From Liolophura sinensis (lineage: Eukaryota > Mollusca > Polyplacophora > Chitonida > Chitonidae), in assembly GCF_032854445.1 (NCBI RefSeq), contig NC_088299.1:2021001-2085000 (forward strand): 64,000 nt of DNA. The letters are read 5' to 3'. The stretch's first letter is position 1; each line of letters begins with the position of its first letter. Below the pieces are notes generated by a model, which ran no database searches, was not told the DNA's origin, and saw only the letters and a list, made by a program, of their open reading frames with translations. Below are positions 24,353 to 35,456 of this stretch, piece after piece. The position numbers were made by a program, and so were the translations under genes.

Positions 24353-25455
24353 AGTTCCATCCAGCTTTCCTCATCCCCGATTGGCACCCTCCAGTAATCA
24401 GCCTGTAATAACACCGCAGGCTGATTGTAGAGCGTTAAGGAGGCCAGTGTGTTGTAAGTAATCTGTCCTCCCTAATACATGAAGAGGACTCCATTAACTG
24501 CATTCTAAGACACTTTTTCACTATTAAAGGTGAAAGTGAGGACTCTGGTGGTTAACATTTTGGTGCAGAACAATGACCCAGGAACCTGTCACCAATGCAA
24601 TTGAGTTCAAGTCCAGCTCATGTAGAGGAAGGTCTGCCATCAACCTGCAAATGGTCAAGGGTTTCCTCCAGGCTCTGCCCGGTTTCCTTCCGCCACTTGA
24701 GTCTGGCTCTGGCCGTATATTACGTGAAATATTCTTCAGTACTGCATGAAAGTAAACACAAATCAATTTCATACCCAGACACTTGTATACATATGGGTAA
24801 AAATAATTTGTTCTCTCTTTGCTATTTCACAGTGTGATATGCCACCATGGCTAATCTTCTATGTTAGAAAATCCTACTTCATATTCAACTTATACATGCT
24901 GGTAACCTCAGCCTTCAATGTAGATGCACTAAGGCAGTAAACAGAATGGGTTCATCATAGCATTGTACTTGTTTTTCAGAGCTTCACCTGTGAAACTGAT
25001 ATTCCTCATTGGCTCCTGCAGGAATCAGTCTGTAATTTCACTGCAGACTGATTGTATAGCTATCAGGAGGCTCATCGAGTTGTAAGTAGTCTGCCCATGA
25101 ACACATGAATAAGGACTCATTACTAATCAGCCATATTGCCTAAAACACATCTCCACTCTAGTCAAGGTTTCAATTTGCTCTGTTGCTGTTTTACATACTG
25201 GGCACAACATATTCACCATGGTTCACTTTATACATGCAAGTTAGAAAAATCCTGCTGTATATAGGCAAGATAACCCCATTGTTGGAATTTAGTCAAATCT
25301 AGCTGCCAGGGCAATAAACAGAATGGATTCATCATACCGTTGTACTTGTTTTTCAGAGCTTTATCTGTGACACTTGTACCTCATTGGCCCTTGCAGGAAT
25401 CCGTCTGTAATCCAACGCAGACTGATTGTATAGCTATCAGGAGGCCCATTGTGTT
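24353..25455 (+). repeat. Three tandem exon-like cassettes
   Basis: Three related segments, 24353-24453, 24980-25081 and 25357-25455, each start right after a pyrimidine-rich '...ttttcag' and end at 'tt|gtaagt'. Each is open in the corresponding frame, and the peptides end alike: QADCRALRRPV, QTDCIAIRRLIE, QTDCIAIRRPIV. The flanking introns are also related ('catcataccgttgtacttgt' and its counterpart), and the last two are 377 bp apart. This is a tandem exon duplication, or a repeat that mimics one. The first copy has lost one base. No flanking exon was found to anchor them, so the coding status is unproven. Confidence 0.5.
24550..24770 (+). repeat. tRNA-derived SINE, divergent
   Basis: Matches the window's main SINE from 'caatgacccaggaacctgtc' through 'gagttcaagtccagctcatg' and 'ctctgcccggtttcct' to 'gtgaaatattcttcagtact'. 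The extreme 5' head and the A-rich tail are worn. It sits between the first and second exon-like cassettes. Confidence 0.7.
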
Positions 25456-25759
25456 GTAAGTTTATTCCTGAAGACTTTATTTATCATGCAGAACTCCACC
25501 ATTTATCATATAGTGTACAATGAAACTCCACCTGGTGTACTAGAACCAGTCTTAAACATGACAAAACTCAAATATTAATCAACGAGTGCAATTTATTGCA
25601 CCATATGAACAACTCTGCATGCAGTTTTGTTTTAATATATTGTTATCTATACATCTTACTTGTAGGTTGTGCTGGGTCGTTTTCACACAGTGAGACATGG
25701 GTAAGAAAGATGTGGACTGTGTTCCAGCTATGTGAGCCAAATTATTCACCTCCACATCT

Positions 25760-26560
25760 TGTGACTCCACAGAATGTGACATGTTTCCAGCTCTTGTCAG
25801 GGCCCAAAGTGTCACAAAATCTAAGTCTTCCTCTTGTGGTTGAACAGATCAGCACAAAACGGACCAACCTTCCAAGGAGTTTTTTATGTCCTGTGTTTTT
25901 AAAGAAACCTGCAGATTTGCTACTCTTAACCACCAGGAAATGCAGTCAAAGAAACTTAGTAATCTCTTGTTCTTATGGGAAAGAAGCATCATCATGCAAA
26001 AATTGCCTATCTCCTGCTCTTGCACAGCCACATTGCCATTATGGAAAATGATCAATCTCCTTGTCTCATGTGATAATAGTGTCTGCAGAAAATTACCAAT
26101 TTCCTGGTCCTGTGTGTTCAAAGTGTCAGCGCAGAAAGTGACAATCCATATCCTGCTTGTGTGGCCCTAAAGTGTCTTCTGGTCACAGAACGTGACCCAT
26201 TCCTTGCTCCTATAGGCCCAAAGTGTCATCTGGGAACAGAAATTGATCCATCTGCTCCTGTGGGCTCAAAGTGTCATCACAGAACGTGGTCCCATATCCT
26301 GTTCTCCTGAATTTAAACTGTGATCTGATCATCAGAAAAAGATCCATCTGCTACATGTACTTGCAAAGTGTCATTTGGTCACAGAATCCGACCCATATTG
26401 CTTTGCTCCTGTAGTCCCAAAGTGTGATCTGTTCACAGAAAGTAATCCAGTCTCCTGCATTTGTGGACTCGAAGTGTGATCTTAGAATATGACCCATCAC
26501 CTGCTCTTGCACACACAGTGTCATCATGCTCCTGTGGGTTCAGAGTGTCACCTCAAGAAA
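25760..26560. repeat. Worn minisatellite, about 60-65 bp period
   Basis: Roughly a dozen degenerate units share the words 'cccaaagtgtcatct', 'ggtcacagaa(a/c)gtgac' and 'ccatctcctgctcctgtg'. The 151-codon open frame at 25596-26051 runs into this array and is probably a by-product of it. Confidence 0.65.
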
Positions 26561-26599
26561 TTATCTCTTAGCCTGTGTGCCGAATTTGTCAGAGCTGAC

Positions 26600-27960
26600 A
26601 GTGTGTGCCGAACAGCTACATATAGAGGTCACATGGCAAGTCAAGGTTTCATTACAGCATTGTGCTCATATTCTACTGTTGAGGACATCAAAGAAAAGAT
26701 CTCTGTTTTGCCCCTTTGACCTGTAGGTACTAATGTAGTGTCTCGCCAACCGTCTTTGTCAGGCTGCCAGCTTGACATGCTCTGAGAGGCATGATCTCTT
26801 TCTCCAGCGACAAACAATGTCCTTATTTCCTATAAAATTGTGAAATTTTGCAACCAGTCAATTTCTCTTTGAACATGCCAAAACCTGTTACATGTATGTG
26901 GTTGGTTTATATATATATTTTCTGTAACTAATAAGTATTCATGTCACTGAGGCAAAGCATTTTTTTCTGAAGAAAAATTTTGAAGCTATGGATCCCATGG
27001 ATTCAAGTAAAATATACTATCACAACATCACTTGTACACTGTTCATGTTTACTTTAAGTAATAGGTATTCATATCCTATCACTGTACATAGATTGTATGC
27101 ACTCCATATGTGAAACTTACGAATAAATATACTTTTTAAATTTTTGATAGAAATGAAGTTGTTCAGGGATTTTTTTAATACACAGAAGCATTCTTCTGAA
27201 TGTTCCATATAATACTTCATGTCTTTTAAGAAATTACCAAGCATGTTCATCTTGTTAAAACGTGTGTGAATAAATTGCAAGAACATCTGAATTTCACTGG
27301 CATAGTATGAGTAAACTCATTGTTTTTGTCATGCTACTAAATTGTCTAGAGGAAAGTTACTGTATTTCACCTAAGTTTGGCATGTAAAAATATGCTTTCA
27401 GAAACACATAAAATGACACTTTGTGATGAATACACTTAAGTTTTTCTCAAGTCGAAATTAAACCAAAAAATGGGCCCTATAACGTGGATGAATCAATCAG
27501 AATCAAGGAAAATATGTCACTTTAAAAGAGCGGAATAATCTATCTTAATCCCAGCTAAACTATACGTGAAATACAGTGTGTCAGTCAGAATTTGCCTAAA
27601 TTGTTATTGCTAGACACAGTCACTGAGTGAAGAATTCATTAACACACCTGGTATAAAACTTAAAAATATCTTTCGAGCAGAGCAACTAAGATGTGTACCT
27701 CATTATATTAGAAGGCTTATTTTCAGTACTGGTAATATGTGATGACCCTTGTCTGCAGATTTACAAGTTGGGTCAGTGAGCCCCCTATATGGCTTGGTGC
27801 TCTGATAGCATAAGGAGAATGCAGTTACACTGTGTATGGAAAATATGCATATTTGCTCTAGACATCACATTAGCTGATGTGCCTCAGTTGTGTGATATTT
27901 GTTAATTATTATAATAGTTCTGCATGTTTTCTATTCTAATATAAAAGAACGCAAGGTTGG
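26600..27960. other. No gene seen
   Basis: AT-rich DNA; no recognised exon, RNA gene or repeat. Confidence 0.45.
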
Positions 27961-27969
27961 GTAATGATG

Positions 27970-28255
27970 TGTGTAGGTATGCTTGGCATTGAACATTGAA
28001 TTTAACAATTTTTCAGTCATGTGACGACAAGAAGTCATTAGTTGTGCATATGCATACTGTGTCTTGTGGCAGGGTGAGTCCATGCTGCCAAAGTGGTGCC
28101 ACCACTGAAGTATCAAGTCGAAGACACCAAACATGACACCCCGTCCAGTCAAATTATAGTGACAATGGGCCGAGCAGTCATATTTTTTTGCTCTAACCAC
28201 TGAATAGTAGTAAATACCATTTTCAAGGTCTAGCCACTGAAAGTCAACCACTGAA
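27970..28255 (-). repeat. Second SINE family ('cagtcatgtgacgac' type), divergent
   Basis: Related to elements at 50205, 52960 and 54199: 'caatttttcagtcatgtgac', 'tgtcttgtggcagg', 'gccaccactgaagtatcaag' and 'gacaccaaacatgacacccc'. Its orientation follows the better preserved copy at 54199, whose tRNA-like head is at the right end. Confidence 0.55.
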
Positions 28256-28264
28256 GAGGTCTAC

Positions 28265-28490
28265 TATATATCCACAAGTACAATATTGATTTATTTGATT
28301 GGTACTTTATGCCAAAATTAGAATATTTCACGTAAACTTAAAACTTGGCAGAGTCAGGGAAAAACCCAGGCTGACAGACCTTCCCGCGTTTGACTGGAGA
28401 GGAAGTCAGCATGATGTGGACAAACTCAAAGCAACCGCATTGGTGAGAGTCTCCTGGGTCATTGTGCCGCCACAGCATGCTAACCCCACA
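28265..28490 (-). repeat. tRNA-derived SINE, divergent, reverse
   Basis: Reverse complement of the main SINE: 'ttgatttatttgattggtac' tail, 'gaatatttcacgtaaact', 'gacagaccttcccgcg', 'gaggaagtcagcatgatgtg' and 'ccgcattggtgagagtctcc'. Confidence 0.65.
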
Positions 28491-28499
28491 TTTATGGTA

Positions 28500-31400
28500 A
28501 GTAGCCTACACAAAGTAAAGATATTTTGGGGTAAGCATTTTTATGATCACTCAAAAACACAGAATGTACTTGCACATTTACTTTCCATTCAGTACACTTT
28601 AACAGATGGGCAAACTTTGCAACTTCAGGAAAAGAAAAGGGCACACAAAATGAAGTCCTACATGAAACAAAGATACAGTAACATTTATAAATGATTTTCT
28701 GTAAAGTTTTGTAAATAAATGGTAAAGTATTTTGTATCCTGTAAAATTGTATACACGTATACCACATTATTCAACCAGTTTTTCTTCCCCTGTGAGTAAT
28801 AATATACAGTAATGCTTACTGGATACACACTGCACAATAATGAAATTATAAATGTTGGTATCTTATAGGATACATCTGCAGAAATTCAAACACAAAACGA
28901 TTAAGTAACAGTAGACACTTGTCTTTGTGATGAAAGGTTTTCCCTATACTATTTTCATTTTTTGCTCTTTAATAGTGTAGTATAGTGCCATTTTACAATA
29001 GTAAAAATGTTACTTAAGGCTAAAACAAAATAACACTGGAGCATAGCTACCTGTACAAATAAAATTTGCGGGAAAAGGCAAACTAATATAATCAAAATAC
29101 AAATGCAAATACTTTTCCAACAATAAAAATTAAAATTAAACACAACCATCATTCATTGATTCCTGCATCACAAAAGCATAATACACCATCTCATTTCTTT
29201 TATTTTTTTTCCTTTATATTTTCTTCATATATGGAAACATTTCTGGTCCTATCTGAAAAAATTATGGAAACATTATAGGAATTTCTAAAAAATCAATGTC
29301 TTGGCTTTGTTTGCAACAAAAAAAAACAAAACCACAAAAAACAACAAACACACACAACAACCCCCAAAACACATACCTATATATGAACTAGACAAAATAC
29401 ACTCAGATATGCTCAATGATACTGCAAGTTTGTACTTATATCTGGTCACAAGTAAACCATTCACACTCTAGGGTGAAATGCGTCTGTACCTCCATGGACA
29501 ATCTGAACACATAAGTGTTATCAAATTTCAAACATACATGTTATTAAATTTAAACATGTCTCATTTAATTAAATCCCCATATCACAATGGCTGTATATTT
29601 GCAGACAGTCAAACACCAGCACAATACAATTACACAGGCTCCTTTTATTACATGTGCCCAAATCACAAGTAGTGTCACACGTTATTTCATACTTATGTGT
29701 ACTTAATAGGTGTTTAATGTTTTTTCATTTTTTTTTTTCATTTATATGGTAATATTTATGGGTGGAGGAAGCTTGAGTATCAGGTGTAAACCCACTGCCA
29801 TTTGTCAGGTACTCGATAATCTCTTTAACTAGTTGCTGCTAAAACAGCAAGAACTGCATGGGTTCAAACACAATGACCTCAATTGTCAATACCACAACCT
29901 GCTGAAAACACCAAGTGTCACACATTGATAAGATGTACATGTAACTGCATGTACAGGAAGACATACTGACATTATTTAATGCACCTGTTCGGATAACCAA
30001 GTACAATGGCTTTGATTATTGCCACAATGGTGTGCATAAGCAGCTCAGACAATATACAGCTCTGTAAGCCAATCCGGCCAGTCATATTTATCACATGATA
30101 GACCAAATGGTGCAAGCAGGATACACAAGTTGGAAAGGACAAATGCTATTAGTACATGAAAATTGATGTCTTCACACCATTAGCGTGCAACTGGTCACAA
30201 ATTCAGTTCACATCTTACCACTGCACAGAAGAGAAAAATATTATAAAAAAACATTTATTGACTGAAAAACTGAAATGATGTGTTCAAACATTTTTTTTAC
30301 TTAGGTCTTGCCTTCAGTTCACAGACTATGCATGGTCTCTCCTCAATTCATTTGCATATTTATTTGGCACTATTTTTGTATGTGTTAATATTGAGCCCTC
30401 TAACTGAAATTTTATGGTATATTCCTCAAGATAAGTTGGTGCAACTTGTCAATGAAATTATCTAGTTATGTTAAAAATATACCGGACTTAATGTATGTAA
30501 TAATTCACGTGAACTTAGGCCTGCATATGTCACACAATCGTTAGTTTAGACAAGGGCAGAACCCCACTGATTCTGTAATCTGTGTACTCATCATGTGACA
30601 TGCTATAACTTCATGTGAATGTCCCATTGCTATTTAATTCACGTGACCACCCAATCATATATGTAGCTAGGCCTATGCAAAACTATTTGTTATTTGATAC
30701 CACTTTTACTATGGGCATAGGTATTTCTTTATTACGTGCTTGGTAATTAACTCTATAAATCACCCCATTTAATCTGAATTCTTATGAGGCCAAGGGATAC
30801 GCCATTTTAGAGAAATCAGAAACATACGGTCCCCCTTATTATTAGGCCTACTTCCTGGTTGAGACGGTAGGAAATATTCCGTATTTCTCGGTGAAAATGA
30901 GACTTCAGCACTGTCTTGCATTCAGAAGGAAAACAGCTGGGTTTAACACTACTTCTACATGGCAAATTGTGTGAACTATGAATGGATGATGTCACAGTGG
31001 AACAGATGCCTTCTCGGGTGGTAGAAACATCTCGCCCTTGATTGGTTAAAATTGTGAGCATGGCAGCCCATTTGATTTTCCCTACGTGGGCATGTTTCCT
31101 TACTTTGAACAGCGATATCTCTGTTATCCTACATCACAAAAATAAAAGTGACATTTTTAAAACTTTACATGTGACTCGTTATCAACAAATATACACATTT
31201 GGTTTAAGTTGGCAGACCTACAGATCTCGGTTAGCAATGTTTATGAATGGGTGTAAACTGTCACTTATACTATACACTGTGAACAATACATGTGCAAAGG
31301 AAAGTGTGTTAAATGGGCAATGCTATTTTTGTGTTCCATTTCAACAGACTGATGCAGGACCGAAACACACATACGGGCGAAGTATGAAAGAAGACCAACA

Positions 31401-32638
31401 ACCCTGCTAGGTTAAGACCACTATGAATAGAGATCAAAGAATGCTTCTGAGCACGGTGCTTTGTTTCATTTTTTCCCGATGATGACAGACCGCACTCACT
31501 TCATGAAAGAAAACAAAATACATTTCAAAAATATGTTCTCATTCGCCTGGGCAAACTTTCACAAAACTTTGCAAATGAGTTTTTCATTGCTTTTCTTGTA
31601 AATGACGAAACCTTATGGTGCTATAATCTAGACAATGTCTTTTACGCAAAAAGTTATGAGAAATATGACGTATTAAGTTTGGTGAAAGTGGCCCCCGGTC
31701 TTTCAGAACTGGTGTAGGCCGACCAACGATCATAAAAGTCCAGAGCCACACCAAAGAACGAAGACAGATGAATGGAGCCAGACAAATGTATGACTTATTC
31801 ACTTAGAACTAATAGAGATGGATCAATGGAATGAAACCAACTGCGATGCAATAACTGGGACATATTACCGCCGCAAAAAACTTTGTCCTGCTATTTTAAA
31901 CGTCATCCAGATAAAGTTAGCTCTTCCACTTGTCTACTGACCTTTATCTGAGTTTGAGTGGACAATCGAATGTTCAGTTTTATCCTGGGTTTCCCTTAGA
32001 CCACTAATGCACTCAAGTCGCTACAGAAACATATCCAAGGTTGGCGTTTTTCACTGGGTTCCCTCCCCTTGTAGTGTAGACAAGGAGATATGTCAGTTAA
32101 ATTCAAATGTCAGAAACGGTATTATGTTGTAATTATGAAGCCTACCATGTAACCTCAGTTTTGCAGTGCAGATCATATGGAGTTTCGGATACTTTATAAT
32201 ACATGTGGTCGATAGAAAGGAAGATCGTATTTGGTTTAGTAGACTTATAATTCGCTTTCAAATGTTATATTTTTTTTTTACATGTGTGATCCACAAGCGA
32301 ATGTTGCATTGTGGGAATCTCTGTGCTGCCTCATTTGCATGTTATCTTGTCTGCTAGACCCTTTAACCAGTGATGGATTTACCCTTTGATTTCTCTTACT
32401 TGGCATTTTTTATATATAGGCATTAGTTACATGTAGGACTCAAATGTGACTCATTTGTGTATTTAAATTCAAAAATTCTTTTTTTGGCAATATGTCTCTT
32501 TAAGGTACCAAAAGAAAGGATACAATTCCCTCTCTAGCAATCATTTTAATTTACTTTGAAAGAACGTTTTCTTGAGAGATACTCAGAACACATACATGTA
32601 GGTCTCACATATAAACAAAAACCTACCTTAAATTTACG
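28500..32638. other. Gene-poor AT-rich region
   Basis: No exon with splice context and protein-like composition was found. Low-complexity CA/A-rich DNA lies at about 29315-29375. An isolated frame at 31042-31410 (with an ATG in good context at 31060) is noted under rejected items. Confidence 0.45.
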
Positions 32639-33868
32639 AGCTTGTGATGATTCCCATGGTAGATAGCAATAACCATATTATGTGTACATTCATGAACATA
32701 AGCTTGTGATGATTCCCATGGTAGATAGCAATAACCATATTATGTGTACATTCATGAACACAAGCTTGTGATGATTCCCATGGTAGATAGCAATAACCAT
32801 ATTATGTGTACATTCATGAACACAAGCTTGTGATGATTCCCATGGTAGATAGCAATAACCATATCATGTGTACATTCATGAACACAAGCTTGTGATGATT
32901 CCCATGGTAGATAGCAATAACCATATTATGTGTACATTCATGAACACAAGCTTGTGATGATTCCCATGGTAGATACCAATAACCATATTATGTGTACATT
33001 CATGAACACAAGCTTGTGATGATTCCCATGGTAGATAACAATAACCATATTATGTGTACATTCATGAACACAAGCTTGTGATGATTCCCATGGTAGATAG
33101 CAATAACCATATTATGTGTACATTCATGAACATAAGCTTGTGATGATTCCCATGGTAGATAGCAATAGCCATATTATGTGTACATTCATGAACATAAGCT
33201 TGTGATGATTCCCATGGTAGATAGCAATAACCATATTATGTGTACATTCATGAACATAAGCTTGTGATGATTCCCATGGTAGATAGCAATAGCCATATTA
33301 TGTGTACATTCATGAACATAAGCTTGTGATGATTCCCATGGTAGATAGCAATAACCATATTATGTGTACATTCATGAACATAAGCTTGTGATGATTCCCA
33401 TGGTAGATAGCAATAACCATATTATGTGTACATTCATGAACATAAGCTTGTGATGATTCCCATGGTAGATAGCAATAACCATATTATGTGTACATTCATG
33501 AACACAAGCTTGTGATGATTCCCATGGTAGATAGCAATAACCATATCATGTGTACATTCATGAACATAAGCTTGTGATGATTCCCATGGTAGATAGCAAT
33601 AGCCATATTATGTGTACATTCATGAACATAAGCTTGTGATGATTCCCATGGTAGATAGCAATAACCATATTATGTGTACATTCATGAACACAAGCTTGTG
33701 ATGATTCCCATGGTAGATAACAATAACCATATTATGTGTACATTCATGAACACAAGCTTGTGATGATTCCCATGGTAGATAGCAATAACCATATCATGTG
33801 TACATTCATGAACACAAGCTTGTGATGATTCTCATGGTAGATAACAATAACCATATTATGTGTACATT
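32639..33868. repeat. 62-bp tandem satellite, 20 copies
   Basis: Twenty near-identical units (period exactly 62 bp) begin 'agcttgtgatgattcccatg' and end 'gtacattcatgaaca(t/c)a'. Differences are confined to a few diagnostic sites (tagcaa/taacaa/taccaa, ataacc/atagcc, tattatg/tatcatg, aacataag/aacacaag), so the array is recent. Each unit holds several short palindromes: aagctt, ccatgg, tgtaca and ttcatgaa. The period is not a multiple of three and no coding frame is kept. Confidence 0.95.
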
Positions 33869-34407
33869 CATAAAAAATATATTGGTTCATAAGCAACACA
33901 ATTTCAGTACCACGTACTATATATTGCATTATATATACAGACAAATTGCTCTGCTGGTAATTATAGAAGTATAAGGATCTGCAAACAGTGCTTTTGTACA
34001 GTATGTACATGTAGGTGCTCACATCTGGCGCTCACAACTCCTGTCCATTCATAGACCAATGACATAGGCTGGACCACTGTAACAGTGCTAGTATCACAAT
34101 ATCTGAAACCACCACATGTACACGTACATTTCATTTCGTAACATACAAATATCAGTGCAATAATGTAGTCAACATGTATGTAAAATCTATCACCCTCACA
34201 ACACAGACAAAGGTAAGGATCTTATCCCCATCCCATATTTCTCCTACACAATATCACGTCTACCTGTAACAAAGATATGCAGCAGTAAAATGCTGAAAAA
34301 TAGTCCCATGATCAGGTAATCTATTTCAGCATGACAACAGCAGTTTAACACCAAAGCTTAACAAGAACGTCCATACCATACTAACGGAAAGATACATTAC
34401 CAAAACA

Positions 34408-34680
34408 GTTAGACTCACTACCTGATTCACCATCTGATGGACTCACTACCTGATTCAACATCCGACAGCAGACTCACTACCTAATTCACTACCTGAAAGT
34501 TGATTCATCCCCTAATTCCCCACTTGAGAGTTGACTCACCACCTGATTCACCACTTGACAGTTGACTCACTACCTGATTCACCACTTGACAGTTCACTTA
34601 CTGCCTGATTCACCACCTGATGGTTGACTCGCTAATGATTCACCACCTGACTGCAGACTCACTGCGAATTCACCATCACT
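34408..34680. repeat. Degenerate 26-30 bp minisatellite
   Basis: About nine imperfect units of the type 'gactcactacctgattcacc' plus a(c/t)ctgacagtt. Length and sequence vary between units. Confidence 0.8.
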
Positions 34681-34810
34681 TGGCAACAGACCATCTTATG
34701 TAGTCAAAACTAACATAGTATATTCCCTGCTTTTCAATACCTCTCACAGTGAATTCTTGATTATAACTCACTAATGAATGGAGAAGTGGTACAGATTTAC
34801 TGACTGAAGC

Positions 34811-34980
34811 ACACGTGACTTTCCTGTTGCAAAACAGTAAATTTCACCATCCACACACGTGATTTTCCTGTTGCAAAACAGTAAATTTCACCATCCACAC
34901 ACGTGATTTTCCTGTTGCAAAACAGTAAATTTCACCATCCACACACATGATTTTCCTGTTGCAAAACAGTAAATTTCACT
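34811..34980. repeat. 44-bp tandem repeat, 4 copies
   Basis: Units start at 34811, 34855, 34899 and 34943 with 'acacgtgattttcctgttgc' and are almost identical. Confidence 0.9.
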
Positions 34981-35094
34981 GTGCTCAACATGTGTCCGTT
35001 TTTAGCAGGATTCTAGCACTATCTTTCTACTGCTGAGTTATGATGCCACATTACTCCAGTAGTCTAGCAGTGGTAATGGAGACTGGCATGATCC

Positions 35095-35190
35095 AGAGAC
35101 AGGCAAGTGGCCAGCTACTGGAAAGATACTGGCAGGCCAGTGGCAAGCTACTGGAAAGATACTGGCAGGCGAGTGGCAAGCTAGTCTGAA
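35095..35190. repeat. Short tandem duplication, about 36 bp, 2-3 copies
   Basis: 'gctactggaaagatactggc' plus aggc(c/g)agtggcaa is repeated in tandem. Confidence 0.75.
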
Positions 35191-35456
35191 GCCATTGGGA
35201 TCCCCCAACGCATAAGATGATCTGGCAACTGATCAACTGATCATAAAGATGTAGAGCAAGTACATCAACGAGACATCAGAACATTTATCAGCTCAGCCAT
35301 TTCTTCACCACTATAGAAGTAGTATCAGCCGAAGACTTACTGACACCTTAGAGTCCCTAATTTAACAATATTTACAACAAAACAAACGTTGGCACATTAA
35401 AATAAAAGAAATACCATATATGTCTCATCAAAACAGATTAACTGTGTGCTTCACAA

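Noticed and set aside
31042-31410. 122-codon plus-strand frame with ATG in good context at 31060
   Set aside because: No recognisable family, no splice context, overlapping minus-strand frame of similar length; probably chance.
32639-33868. CRISPR-like regular array
   Set aside because: Units abut with no variable spacers and the genome is eukaryotic; it is a satellite.
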